In this document: positions 52,768 through 63,601 of the stretch, piece by piece | Layout of the letters: each line of letters opens with the position of its first letter | Position numbering within the stretch: position 1 is the stretch's first letter | Source: Dokdonella_A sp963758365 | Lineage (GTDB): Bacteria > Pseudomonadota > Gammaproteobacteria > Xanthomonadales > Rhodanobacteraceae | NCBI GenBank assembly: GCA_963758365.1 | Contig: CAVWVB010000001.1 | Span: 3,038,001 to 3,102,000 of the forward strand | Direction of reading: 5' to 3' | DNA length: 64,000 bases | Program-made: the position numbers and the translations under genes | The notes under the pieces: generated by a model | The model's database searches: none | What the model saw: the letters and a program-made list of their open reading frames with translations, nothing else | Told to the model about the DNA's origin: nothing

Positions 52768-55654
52768 GCGCGGACTCCGGGACCAGGTTCTGCTGGCGGT
52801 CGCTGAACGCATGGAAGCGCTGCTGCCATCCGGACGGCTGGCTGACGCGCGTGACCTCGACCGCGGTGACCTTGTACTCGGGGCAGTTCGTGGCCCAGTC
52901 CGAGTTCTCGGTCGTGATCACGTTCGCGCCCGAACCCGGGAAGTGGAAGGTCGTGTAGACGACACCGGGCTGCATGCGCTCGCTCAGCGTCGCGCGGAGC
53001 ACGGTTTCGCCCGCACGGCTCGCAACGCCGACCCAGTCGCCTTCGCAAATGCCGCGATCCTCGGCGTCCAGCGGATGGATGTCGAGGCGGTCCTCGGCAT
53101 GCCAGACGACATTGTCGGTGCGCCGCGTCTGCGCACCGACGTTGTACTGGCTGAGGATGCGTCCGGTGGTCAGGATCAGCGGATACTTCGGATTGACCCG
53201 TTCGCTCGTCGGCACGTATTCGGTCACCAGGAAACGTCCCTTGCCGCGCACGAACTCGTCGACGTGCATGGTCGGCGTGCCATCCGGATGCGCGGCGTTG
53301 CACGGCCACTGGATACTGCCGAGTGCGTCGATGCGCGCGAAACTGATCCCGGCGAATGTCGGCGTGAGCCGTGCGATCTCGTCCATGATCTCGGATGGAT
53401 GCGCGTAGCGCATCGGGTAGCCCAGCGCATTCGACAGCAACTGCGTGATCTCCCAGTCCGCATGGCCGTTCAGCGGCTCCATGACCTTGCGCACACGCGA
53501 TACGCGGCGCTCGGCATTGGTGAACGTGCCGTCCTTCTCCAGGAAGGTCGATCCGGGCAGGAAGACATGCGCGAACTTCGCGGTCTCGTTGAGAAACAGG
53601 TCCTGCACGACCACGCATTCCATCGCGGTCAGCGCGGCGGTCACATGCTGGGTGTTCGGATCGGACTGCGCGATGTCCTCGCCTTCGATGTAGAGCGCCT
53701 TGAAAACGCCGTCGAGCGCAGCTTCGAACATGTTCGGGATGCGCAGGCCCGGTTCCGCCTGCAGCGATACGCCCCAGGCTTTCTCGAAGCTCGCGCGCAC
53801 CGCCGCGTCGGCGACATGGCGGTAGCCCGGGAACTCGTGCGGGAACGAACCCATGTCGCACGAGCCCTGCACGTTGTTCTGGCCGCGAAGCGGATTCACG
53901 CCGACACCCGCGCGGCCGAGATTGCCGGTCGCCATCGCGAGATTCGCGATCGCCATGACCGCGGTCGAACCCTGCGCATGCTCGGTGACTCCGAGGCCGT
54001 AGTAGATCGCCGCATTGCCGCCGGTAGCGTAGAGGCGCGCGGCCGCGCGCACTTGGGCAGCCGGCACACCGGTCTCCGCTTCGAGGGCCTCGGGCGAATT
54101 GCGCGGTTCGGCGACGAACGCGCGCCAGCGCGCGAACGCGTCCGGCTCGCAGCGCCCGCGCACGAAGTCCTCTGCGACCAGACCTTCGTCGACGACCACG
54201 TGAGCGAGCGCGTTGAGCAGTGCGACGTTGGTGCCCGGCCTCAGGTTCAGATGGAAGTCGGCCTCGACATGCGGCGTGCGCACGAGCTCGATGCGGCGCG
54301 GATCGGCGACGATCAGGCGCGCGCGGCCGCGCGTCGCCTCGTCGCGCAGGCGACGTTTCATCTGCGAGGCGAACACCGGGTGCGCGTCGGTCGGATTCGC
54401 GCCGATGACGAGGATCACGTCCGCCTGCATCACCGAATCGAAGTCCTGGGTGCCCGCGGATTCACCGAGTGTGCTCTTGAGTCCGTAGCCGGTCGGCGAA
54501 TGGCACACGCGCGCGCAGGTATCGACGTTGTTGTTGCCGAACGCCGCGCGCACGAGCTTCTGCACGAGATAGGTTTCCTCGTTCGTGCAGCGCGACGAAG
54601 TGATGCCGCCGATCGCATCGCGCCCGTGGCGCGCCTGGATGCGTCTGAACTCGCTGGCCGCGTGGTCGATCGCGTCCGACCAGGACACCTCGCGCCACGG
54701 ATCGGAAATCCGCGCGCGCACCATCGGCTTGAGGATGCGCTCCGGATGCGTCGCATAGCCGGTCGCAAAGCGGCCCTTGACGCAGGAATGACCGTGATTC
54801 GCATGACCGTTCTTGTCCGGCACCATGCGCACGAGCCGGTTGCCGCTCATCTCGGCGCGGAACGAACAGCCGACGCCGCAATAGGCGCAGGTCGTGATCG
54901 CGCTGTGCTCGGCCGGGCCGAGAGCGAGCACGGATTTCTCGATCAGTGCCGCGGTCGGGCAGGCCTGCACGCAGGCGCCGCAGGACACGCATTCTGAGTC
55001 GAGGAACGAGTCGCCCTGGCTCGCGACCACTTTCGACAGGAAGCCGCGGCCCTGGATGCTCAGGGCCAGCGTGCCCTGCTGCTCGTCACAGGCGCGCACG
55101 CACCGCGAACAGACGATGCATTGCGCGGGGTCGAAGCGAAAGTACGGATTGGACTCGTCGACAGCCGAATGAAGCGGATTGGCGGCGCCCTGCGCGTCGA
55201 ACGCACGAACATGGTTTGCACCCGCGAAGCCATAACGTACGTCGCCGACGCCCACGACCGCGGCCATGCGCTCGACTTCGGTTGCCAACGCCGCGGGTGC
55301 CGCAGATTCGGCGAGCGGGTAATCGGACAGATACAGCTCCATCACGCCGCGCCGCAGGTCACCGAGCGGCCGGCTCTGCGTCGTCACGCGCATCCCGTCC
55401 GCCACCGGCGTCGTGCACGCGGCCGGATAGCCGCGGGTGCCCTCGATCTGCACGAGGCAGAGCCGGCAGGATCCGAATGCCTCGAGCAATTCGGTAGCAC
55501 ATAGCTTCGGAATCTCGATACCCGCCTCGGCAGCGGCTCGCAGCACCGAGGTTCCGGCCGGCACGCCGACCTCGCGGCCATCGATGGTCAGCGCGACGCG
55601 CTGCGTCGCGCCGGATTTCGGCGTGCCGAGATCGGTTTCGGCTGGCGATTGCAT
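52748..55654 (-). CDS. fdsA: NAD-dependent formate dehydrogenase, molybdopterin alpha subunit
   Basis: 968 aa. Oxidises formate to CO2 at a bis-MGD molybdenum centre. N-terminal [2Fe-2S] ligands C52, C63, C66, C80; a ferredoxin-like pair of [4Fe-4S] clusters (C179-x2-C182-x2-C185-x3-C189 and C222-x2-C225-x2-C228-x3-C232); then CAYCGVGC (C256, C259, C263) with C291. The Mo ligand is Cys384 in ARVCHSPTGYG, so no selenocysteine. C-terminal MGD-binding domain includes PLILTTGRILSQYN. FdsB and FdsG pass electrons to NAD+. Confidence 0.96.
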   Translation of the reverse strand: MQSPAETDLGTPKSGATQRVALTIDGREVGVPAGTSVLRAAAEAGIEIPKLCATELLEAFGSCRLCLVQIEGTRGYPAACTTPVADGMRVTTQSRPLGDLRRGVMELYLSDYPLAESAAPAALATEVERMAAVVGVGDVRYGFAGANHVRAFDAQGAANPLHSAVDESNPYFRFDPAQCIVCSRCVRACDEQQGTLALSIQGRGFLSKVVASQGDSFLDSECVSCGACVQACPTAALIEKSVLALGPAEHSAITTCAYCGVGCSFRAEMSGNRLVRMVPDKNGHANHGHSCVKGRFATGYATHPERILKPMVRARISDPWREVSWSDAIDHAASEFRRIQARHGRDAIGGITSSRCTNEETYLVQKLVRAAFGNNNVDTCARVCHSPTGYGLKSTLGESAGTQDFDSVMQADVILVIGANPTDAHPVFASQMKRRLRDEATRGRARLIVADPRRIELVRTPHVEADFHLNLRPGTNVALLNALAHVVVDEGLVAEDFVRGRCEPDAFARWRAFVAEPRNSPEALEAETGVPAAQVRAAARLYATGGNAAIYYGLGVTEHAQGSTAVMAIANLAMATGNLGRAGVGVNPLRGQNNVQGSCDMGSFPHEFPGYRHVADAAVRASFEKAWGVSLQAEPGLRIPNMFEAALDGVFKALYIEGEDIAQSDPNTQHVTAALTAMECVVVQDLFLNETAKFAHVFLPGSTFLEKDGTFTNAERRVSRVRKVMEPLNGHADWEITQLLSNALGYPMRYAHPSEIMDEIARLTPTFAGISFARIDALGSIQWPCNAAHPDGTPTMHVDEFVRGKGRFLVTEYVPTSERVNPKYPLILTTGRILSQYNVGAQTRRTDNVVWHAEDRLDIHPLDAEDRGICEGDWVGVASRAGETVLRATLSERMQPGVVYTTFHFPGSGANVITTENSDWATNCPEYKVTAVEVTRVSQPSGWQQRFHAFSDRQQNLVPESAHEPARG

Positions 55655-55783
55655 TTCAACCTCCAAATTGCGCAGAGCAACCCTGCCCGGTCGGGAGAGG
55701 GTTCGACAGGGTTCGGCGAACCCGCATCCGCTGCGCATACGCGCTTCGACAGGAGCGCGGAAAGAAAAACCGGCGCGGCACGG

Positions 55784-57349
55784 TCACGTCCGCGCCTCGA
55801 AGTCCTGCGGAAAATGCGCGAGCGCGCTGCGCACCGGATCGGGCGTCAGCCCGCCCATCGCGCACAGCGAACCGTAGCGCATCGTCTCGCACAGATCATT
55901 GAGCAACGCGAGGTTGCGATCGCGCTCGATGCCTGCGCGGATACGCTCGAGCACCTCGACACCGCGCGTCGATCCGATCCGGCACGGCGTGCATTTGCCG
56001 CACGATTCGATCGCGCAGAACTCCATCGCGTAGCGCGCCTGTTCGAGCATGTCGACGGTGTCGTCGAACGCGACGATGCCGCCGTGGCCGAGCATCGCAC
56101 CGATTGCGGCGAACGCCTCGTAGTCGAGCGGCGTGTCGAATTGCGACTCGGCCAGGTACGCACCGAGCGGACCGCCAACCTGGACCGCGCGAATCGGTCG
56201 CCCGGAGTACGAGCCGCCGCCGTAGTCGTAGAGGAGTTCGCGCAGGGTCACCCCGAACGCCTTCTCGACCAGACCGGTGCGCTTGAGGTTGCCGGCGAGC
56301 TGGATCGGCAGCGTGCCACGCGAACGGCCGGCGCCGTAGTCGCGGTAGAACGCCGCGCCGCGCTCGAGGATGATCGGCACCGAAGCCAGCGAGACCACGT
56401 TGTTGATCGCGGTCGGCCGGCCGAACAGGCCCTTGACCGCGGGCAGCGGCGGCTTGAAGCGGACCTGGCCGCGCTTGCCTTCGAGACTGTCGAGCAGCGA
56501 GGTTTCCTCGCCGCAGATGTAGGCACCTGCTCCGAGCCGCAGCTCGAGATCGAAGCAGCGGCCGCTGCCATGCACGTCGCCGCCGAGCCAGCCCGCCGCG
56601 TACGCGTTCGCGATCGCCGTGTCCAGTGTGCGATGCGCGTGCGGATATTCGCTGCGCAGATAGATATAGCCCTGGGTCGCGCCGACCGCGAGACCCGCAA
56701 TGATCATGCCCTCGATCAGGCATAACGGGTCGCCTTCCATCAGCATGCGGTCGGAAAACGTGCCCGAGTCACCCTCGTCCGCGTTGCAGACCACGTACTT
56801 CGAGGGCCGGGAATCGGCCGCGCCTGCGAGCGGCGCGTCGAGGACCGTCTTCCACTTGATGCCGGTCGGAAATGCGGCGCCGCCGCGACCGCGCAGGCCG
56901 GACTCGGTGACCGTCGCGACGATCTGCGCGGAGGTCATTTCGAGCGCGCGTTCGAGGCCGCGAAATCCGCCGTGGGCGACATAGTCGGCGACGCTGGGCG
57001 GGTCGGTGATGCCGACACGCGCGAAGCACAAGCGCTCCTGGCGCGCGAAGAATGCGATGTGCTCGACCGGCCCGAGATGGAGCGCATGCGCGCCCGCGTG
57101 CGCGAATTCCGCGTCGAACAGGGCCGGCACGTCCGCTGCCGTCACCGGACCGTACGCGACGCGACCGGCGGACGTTTCGACCTCGACCAGCGGTTCCAGC
57201 CAGAAAAGGCCGCGCGAGCCGTTGCGAACGAGATCGACCGCGATGCCGCGCGCGGCCGCCGTCGCGGCAATCGCGGCGGCGGTCGCGTCGCTGCCGAGCG
57301 CACGCGCGGTCGCGTCGCCCGGCACGTAGACCCGCACCACGCCGCTCAT
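55784..57349 (-). CDS. fdsB: Formate dehydrogenase beta subunit (NuoF-like, FMN and [4Fe-4S])
   Basis: 521 aa. NAD+-reducing module homologous to NuoF. An N-terminal thioredoxin-like extension (VRVYVPGDATARALG) precedes the NuoF core: ESGLRGRGGAAFPTGIKWK (FMN), YVVCNADEGDSGTFSDRMLM, and C-terminal ESCGKCTPCRIGSTRG with the [4Fe-4S] Cys set. Overlaps fdsG at ATGA. A 129-base gap before fdsA contains a small GGGTTC/GAACCC hairpin (55709-55723). Confidence 0.95.
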   Translation of the reverse strand: MSGVVRVYVPGDATARALGSDATAAAIAATAAARGIAVDLVRNGSRGLFWLEPLVEVETSAGRVAYGPVTAADVPALFDAEFAHAGAHALHLGPVEHIAFFARQERLCFARVGITDPPSVADYVAHGGFRGLERALEMTSAQIVATVTESGLRGRGGAAFPTGIKWKTVLDAPLAGAADSRPSKYVVCNADEGDSGTFSDRMLMEGDPLCLIEGMIIAGLAVGATQGYIYLRSEYPHAHRTLDTAIANAYAAGWLGGDVHGSGRCFDLELRLGAGAYICGEETSLLDSLEGKRGQVRFKPPLPAVKGLFGRPTAINNVVSLASVPIILERGAAFYRDYGAGRSRGTLPIQLAGNLKRTGLVEKAFGVTLRELLYDYGGGSYSGRPIRAVQVGGPLGAYLAESQFDTPLDYEAFAAIGAMLGHGGIVAFDDTVDMLEQARYAMEFCAIESCGKCTPCRIGSTRGVEVLERIRAGIERDRNLALLNDLCETMRYGSLCAMGGLTPDPVRSALAHFPQDFEART

Positions 57350-57921
57350 GAGCACGCTTCCCGCACGCCGCGCACGAGCAGGTCGAACTTCGCAGGCGTG
57401 ACTCGCGCATGCAGTTCGTCGGCGCCGATCAGGACCGACGGACCGCAGCCGCAGTTGCCCAGGCAATACACCGCCTCGAGCGTGACCGCGCCATCCGCGG
57501 TGGTCTCGCCGAAGCCGATGCCGAGCGCGGCCTTGGCATGGGCTTCGAGGCCGCGTGCGCCGAGCGCCTGGCACGCCTCGGCACGGCAGATGCGCACGAT
57601 CCGGCGTCCCGGTGGCGCACTGCGGAAGTGGTGATAGAACGAGATCACGCCGTGCACCTCGGCGCGAGTCAGGTTCAGATCGTGCGCAATCAGCGGGATC
57701 GCGTCCGGCGGGACGTGGCCGAGCGCGTCCTGCACCGCATGCAGGACCGGCAGCAGCGCGCCGGGACGGTCGCGATGGCGTGCAAGCGCCGCTTCCACCG
57801 CGCGTCGCTGTGCATCGGACAGAGCCGTCTCGAAGTGCGCGGTCGCGTCGCGCTGCGCACGCGCGCGATGCATGGCGGCCTGCGCGGCTTCATCGCTGTG
57901 GGAATGGCGTCGTTCAGGCAT
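57346..57921 (-). CDS. fdsG: Formate dehydrogenase gamma subunit (NuoE-like)
   Basis: 191 aa. Thioredoxin-like [2Fe-2S] subunit: ICRAEACQALGARGLE supplies the first Cys pair (CRAEAC) and AVYCLGNCGCGPSV the second. The upstream helical domain (LLPVLHAVQDALGHVP; GVISFYHHF) is as in NuoE. Forms the NADH-reducing unit with FdsB. First gene of the operon; divergent from the methyltransferase gene at 58043. Confidence 0.95.
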   Translation of the reverse strand: MPERRHSHSDEAAQAAMHRARAQRDATAHFETALSDAQRRAVEAALARHRDRPGALLPVLHAVQDALGHVPPDAIPLIAHDLNLTRAEVHGVISFYHHFRSAPPGRRIVRICRAEACQALGARGLEAHAKAALGIGFGETTADGAVTLEAVYCLGNCGCGPSVLIGADELHARVTPAKFDLLVRGVREACS

Positions 57922-58042
57922 CGGCCGTTCGAAGGATCATGCAAGCCGCGTCTTTGCTGCGGCAGGCCATGATAGTAGTCCTTGTGCGCACCACGCACGC
58001 TCCATCGGCGGGACCGGCTTGCACACCGCGACCTGCCTTACC

Positions 58043-58669
58043 ATGCGCGAACCGTCCCCGCTCCGCGCTGCCGTGCCCAAGCAATACGACCGCCGCTACT
58101 TCGACAAGTGGTACCGCAACCCGCGCCACCGTGTCGGCACGCGTGCCGAACTCGCGCGCAAGGTCGCGATGGTCGTGCACATGGCCGAGCACTACCTCGC
58201 GCGACCGCTGCGCAACGTGCTCGATATCGGTTGCGGCGAGGCGGCGTGGCGTGCGCCTCTGCTTGCGCTGCGCCCCGATATCGCCTATCGCGGCCTCGAT
58301 GCGAGCGAATATGTCGTCGCGCGTTACGGACGCACCCGCCAGATCGGCCTCGCGACGTTCGGACAACTCGAAGAACTGCGTTTCGACACGCGCTTCGACC
58401 TGATCGTGTGCAGCGACGTGCTGCACTACATCGGCGCGCGCGAGCTGCGCCGCGGTCTCGCCGGCATCGGCGAACTGCTCGAAGGCGTCGCGTTCCTCGA
58501 GACCTTCACCGCGCGCGATGCGGTCGACGGCGACCGCGACGGCTTCATCGCGCGTGCGCCGAACTGGTATCGCGCGCGCTTTCTCGAGTGCGGCCTGCTG
58601 CCATGCGGCTCGCACCTGTATCTCGGCTCTCGCCTGATGCGTTCTGTCGCCGCGCTCGAATCTCTCTAG
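58043..58669 (+). CDS. Class I SAM-dependent methyltransferase
   Basis: 208 aa from ATG 58043. SAM-binding motif I VLDIGCGEAAWRAPLL, then RGLDASEYVV and DLIVCSDVLHYI (motif post-I and II equivalents). A tyrosine-rich N-terminus (YDRRYFDKWYRNPRHRVG) is common in a xanthomonad subgroup. Substrate unknown. The C-terminus (RFLECGLLPCGSHLYLG) is normal for the fold. Sits beside the tRNA and rpoD with no evident functional tie. Confidence 0.85.
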   Translation: MREPSPLRAAVPKQYDRRYFDKWYRNPRHRVGTRAELARKVAMVVHMAEHYLARPLRNVLDIGCGEAAWRAPLLALRPDIAYRGLDASEYVVARYGRTRQIGLATFGQLEELRFDTRFDLIVCSDVLHYIGARELRRGLAGIGELLEGVAFLETFTARDAVDGDRDGFIARAPNWYRARFLECGLLPCGSHLYLGSRLMRSVAALESL

Positions 58670-58714
58670 CAGCGCGCGCTGGCGTGGATGCCCTGCATGC
58701 GCGACACGGAATCA

Positions 58715-58787
58715 TGGGCCCGCTCGGATTCGAACCGAGGACCAAGGGATTATGAGTCCCCTGCACTAACCGCTGTGCTACAGGCCC
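58715..58787 (-). tRNA. tRNA-Ile2 (CAU anticodon, lysidine type)
   Basis: 73 bases fold into a full cloverleaf: acceptor GGGCCTG / CGGGCCC, D stem GCAC/GTGC, anticodon stem GGGGA/TCCCT with loop CTCATAA, T arm CTCGG-TTCGAAT-CCGAG. Anticodon CAT with the TTGGTC variable region resembles tRNA-Ile2 rather than elongator Met; TilS would convert C34 to lysidine. The 3' end lacks an encoded CCA (A73 is followed by TGAT). Confidence 0.85.
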
Positions 58788-58830
58788 ACATCGGGTGAGG
58801 CACGAGTCTACCGACCGCGCGCGAAAACGA

Positions 58831-58855
58831 GAACGCCCGCGCGAGGCGGGCGTTC
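58831..58855 (-). terminator. Rho-independent-like terminator after rpoD
   Basis: GAACGCCCGC / GCGGGCGTTC, a 10-bp stem and 5-base loop, followed on the minus strand by TCGTTTTC. It lies 26 bases beyond the rpoD stop. Confidence 0.7.
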
Positions 58856-58881
58856 CGATGTCTTGCATCAGCCGCTGCGGT

Positions 58882-60729
<1,848 letters not shown>

Positions 60730-60894
60730 GTAGGTTTCCGGGGTACGGGTACGGCAAAGGAAGAAAAGTATAGGCGCCGCGTCAAGGGTGGCGCGTGAAA
60801 CCGGATCGGATCCGCTCGCGACGCGTTGCGGCCCGCGCGCTGCGCGCCGATAGACCGCATGCGGCAGGCAAGCGTTCAGGCCCAGCGGCGGGAC

Positions 60895-61335
60895 TCAGCG
60901 CGCTTCGAGCCAGAACGTGACCGGCCCGTCGTTGACCAGGCTTACCGTCATATGGGTCCCGAAATGCCCGCTTTCCACCCGCGGATGCCGTTCGCGCGCG
61001 AGTTCCACGAGGCGCGCGAACCAGTGTTCGGCCTGCTCCGGCGCGGCTGCGGTCGAAAAACCCGGACGCATGCCCGAACGCGTGTCCGCAGCGAGCGTGA
61101 ACTGAGAAACCAGCAGCAGACCGCCGCCGGTGTCGGTCAGCGAGCGGTTCATGCGCCCTTCGCGATCGGCGAACACGCGGTAGCCGAGTACGCGCTCGAG
61201 CAGTCTGCGTACCTGCGCCTCGCCGTCGCCCGGCTGCACCGCGACCAGCGCGAGCAGGCCCGCGCCGATCGCGGCGACCGGGTCGCCCTCGACACCCACC
61301 GCAGCCTCGCTGACACGCTGGATCAGGGCGATCAC
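60895..61335 (-). CDS. dtd: D-aminoacyl-tRNA deacylase
   Basis: 146 aa from GTG 61335, chosen because GGAG is 6 bases upstream and the family is 145 aa long; a longer frame adds nine non-homologous residues. MIALIQRVSEAAVGV, then LLLVSQFTLAAD (catalytic Thr region), and the C-terminal NDGPVTFWLEAR are diagnostic. Removes D-amino acids from mischarged tRNA. Divergent from the acyltransferase at 61443. Confidence 0.95.
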   Translation of the reverse strand: MIALIQRVSEAAVGVEGDPVAAIGAGLLALVAVQPGDGEAQVRRLLERVLGYRVFADREGRMNRSLTDTGGGLLLVSQFTLAADTRSGMRPGFSTAAAPEQAEHWFARLVELARERHPRVESGHFGTHMTVSLVNDGPVTFWLEAR

Positions 61336-61442
61336 GCAGTTCTCCGGATGCGCGGCCGGCATCGTCGCGGTTGCCGCGCCATGCCGTCAATCCGCGCCGG
61401 GGGCCCGTCGCGCGGCGCCGCACCGCTACAATCGCCTTCGAC

Positions 61443-62327
61443 ATGCATCCTCCTCGATTGAGCTGGCGCGTCCGGCTGCTCCAGAGCGGGCTGCGCCTCG
61501 CCGGCATCCTGCCCCTGCGGCTCCTGCACGCGCTCGGCGCGGTCCTCGGCAACGTGGCCTGGACGTCCGGCGCGCGCGCGCGCCGCATCGTCGAGCACAA
61601 CCTCTCTGTCGTACTAACGCAGGACAGCACCGAAAAGAGACAGGCGATCGGTCGTGCGGCAATGCGCGAGACCGGCAAGGCCCTGCTCGAAGTCGCGAAG
61701 GTGTGGAGTGGTCCGCCCGCGCGCGCGCTGGATCTGGTACGCGAGACATGCGGCGCCGAACACCTGGACCGCGCGCTCGCCGACAACCGCGGCCTGATCA
61801 TTGCTGCACCGCACCTGGGCTGCTGGGAAATCCTCAGCGTCTGGCTCGCCTCGCGCACGCCGCTCGCGATCCTGTACCGCGCGCCGCGCTTCGCAGCACT
61901 GGAGCCGCTGTTGATCCGGGCCCGCGGCGCGGCGCGGGTCGAGCAGGTACGCGCCGCAGGCGTCGGCGTGCGCACGTTGTACCGGCGCCTTGCCGGCGCA
62001 GGCGTGGTCGGCATCCTGCCCGACCAGAAACCGCGCAGCGGCGAAGGCGTACTCGCGCCGTTCTTCGGAGTACCGGCCTCGACGATGGTGCTGCTGCCGC
62101 GACTCGCGCGACGCACCGGAGCGCAGGTGCTGTTCGCTTTTGCGGAACGCCTGCCGCGCGGCGCCGGATTTCGCGTGCATGTGCTGCCGGCCCCGCCCGG
62201 TATCGATGCCGCCGACCTCGATACCGCGTGCGCGGCGCTCAATCGCGGCGTCGAGGAGTGCGTGCGCATTGCATTCGCGCAGTACCAGTGGAGCTACAAG
62301 CGCTGGCCCGGCGCGTACCCGTCCTGA
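61443..62327 (+). CDS. Lipid A-type lysophospholipid acyltransferase (LpxL/HtrB family)
   Basis: 294 aa from ATG 61443. An N-terminal membrane segment (LAGILPLRLLHALGAVLGNVAW), then the HX4E catalytic motif in AAPHLGCWEIL, followed by LYRAPRF, GVVGILPDQKP and VPASTMVLLPRLARRTGA, all typical of LPLAT enzymes acylating lipid A precursors at the inner membrane. C-terminus YQWSYKRWP. TACAAT at 61427-61432 is a possible -10. Acyl specificity unknown. Confidence 0.92.
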   Translation: MHPPRLSWRVRLLQSGLRLAGILPLRLLHALGAVLGNVAWTSGARARRIVEHNLSVVLTQDSTEKRQAIGRAAMRETGKALLEVAKVWSGPPARALDLVRETCGAEHLDRALADNRGLIIAAPHLGCWEILSVWLASRTPLAILYRAPRFAALEPLLIRARGAARVEQVRAAGVGVRTLYRRLAGAGVVGILPDQKPRSGEGVLAPFFGVPASTMVLLPRLARRTGAQVLFAFAERLPRGAGFRVHVLPAPPGIDAADLDTACAALNRGVEECVRIAFAQYQWSYKRWPGAYPS

Positions 62328-62409
62328 GCGGCGGCATGCGTCGTCGCGCGGCGGACCCGGTCAGCGCCGGCGACAGCCTGCCTGCGCAGCGGGCTGCGGA
62401 CGCAGACCT

Positions 62410-63003
62410 CTACTGCCAGTCGAGGTGGTCGACCAGGACCAGTTCGCAGGCCCCGCCGCCACTGTCCTCGCGGGTCAGCGAACTGGTCCAGCGAAAGCCG
62501 TCGGCGCGGCGCGCGTCGACGAGTTGCCCATGCAGGGTCACGATCATCCCGGCGCGGACATGCCCGAGCGCGCGCTCGATCGCGTCGTCGGCCGGTATCA
62601 GGTGCATGTTCGCACTCGAGCGGACGATCTCGCGCAGCGGCAGCGGCGGCGTCTGGCGCCAGCGGTAGGAGTAGAAGCGCGCCGCTTGAGAAATATCGAG
62701 CTGGTCGATGATTGCGCTGTCCGACATGCGGCCCCAGCCGAGCGCCAGATCCATCGGAGCGAGCGAACTGCCGGCATCCCGGGAATAGTCGGCGCGCGAC
62801 AGCACCCGCGCTTCGAGTTCGAAATCCGCGAGCGGGGTCAGCGCGTAGTCGCCGTGCCGGATCGCGCGGCGGTCGCGTGGCGCAGTCTGACGGGGTGCCT
62901 CCGCGACGAGCACACCGGGGTCATGCCCGATCGGACGCTGCAGCGACCAGCGCAGCGCGCCGAACAGCACCAGGAGCGTCGCCACGACGAGCGCGCGGCG
63001 CAT
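62410..63003 (-). CDS. Membrane-anchored hypothetical protein
   Basis: 197 aa. One N-terminal helix (LVVATLLVLFGALRWSL) and a periplasmic domain; SLAPMDLALGWGRMSD, FYSYRWRQTPPLPL, SANMHLIPADD and HGQLVDARRADGFRWTSSLTRED stand out. I do not recognise a named family, though the RFYSYRW...NMHLIP pattern looks conserved. Starts 2 bases after the stop of the TPR gene, so they form a pair. Confidence 0.75.
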   Translation of the reverse strand: MRRALVVATLLVLFGALRWSLQRPIGHDPGVLVAEAPRQTAPRDRRAIRHGDYALTPLADFELEARVLSRADYSRDAGSSLAPMDLALGWGRMSDSAIIDQLDISQAARFYSYRWRQTPPLPLREIVRSSANMHLIPADDAIERALGHVRAGMIVTLHGQLVDARRADGFRWTSSLTREDSGGGACELVLVDHLDWQ

Positions 63004-63005
63004 GC

Positions 63006-63335
63006 TCAGGTTCGCCGTGCGTTGCGCAGGCGGCGCAGGAACACGCGCATTTCCTTCTCCGCCTGCTGGTCGCCGCGGCGCCGGGCCACGTCGATGCCCT
63101 GCTCGAATGCGTCGGCAGCTGCAGCCTCTTCGCCCGCATCGACCAACGCGCGGCCGAGCATCTTCCACGCCGCCGAGTAGTCGCCATCGAACGCGAGTGC
63201 TTCGCGGAAAGCGACCGCCGCCGCGGACGCCTCACCCGCCGCGAGCAGCGCGTTGCCCAGCGAAAAGCGCAGCAGCGATCCGTCGCGCGGACCGCCGATC
63301 TGCGCGCGCAGGCGGCTGAGCGGATCCTGGTTCAT
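63006..63335 (-). CDS. TPR-repeat protein
   Basis: 109 aa from ATG 63335 (MNQDPLSRLRAQIGG); an ATG four codons upstream is possible. Two TPR-like helices pairs (LRFSLGNALLAAGEASAAAVAFREAL; AWKMLGRALVDAGEEAAAADAFEQGI) and a charged C-terminus. A protein-interaction module; partner unknown, possibly the adjacent membrane protein. The gap 63336-63601 upstream shows no convincing gene. Confidence 0.82.
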   Translation of the reverse strand: MNQDPLSRLRAQIGGPRDGSLLRFSLGNALLAAGEASAAAVAFREALAFDGDYSAAWKMLGRALVDAGEEAAAADAFEQGIDVARRRGDQQAEKEMRVFLRRLRNARRT

Positions 63336-63601
63336 CGGACTGATCATCGCGCGCTTCGGGTTTCGATGCAGCCCGCGCGCTGTCGTGCTGCCGGTAGACG
63401 GCGGTCACGCCAGCAACGCGCGCAACTGTCGCTGGACGTCGTAGATGATCGCACCACCGTGCCTCGGCACCGGCCGGAGAGGCGCGGGCGGGCAAGCCTT
63501 GCGCGCATGCCGCTCAGCCCGCTGACCCCGCGTTCGCGCATCACCCTGGCGCCGGATGCCTGGTCCTTGTATTGCGCGCATGGACAGCTGCCGCCGCGTG
63601 T

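Noticed and set aside
60780..60785. TTGACG as the -35 of the rpoD promoter
   Set aside because: Only 7 bases separate it from the TATACT -10, far from the 16-18 needed.
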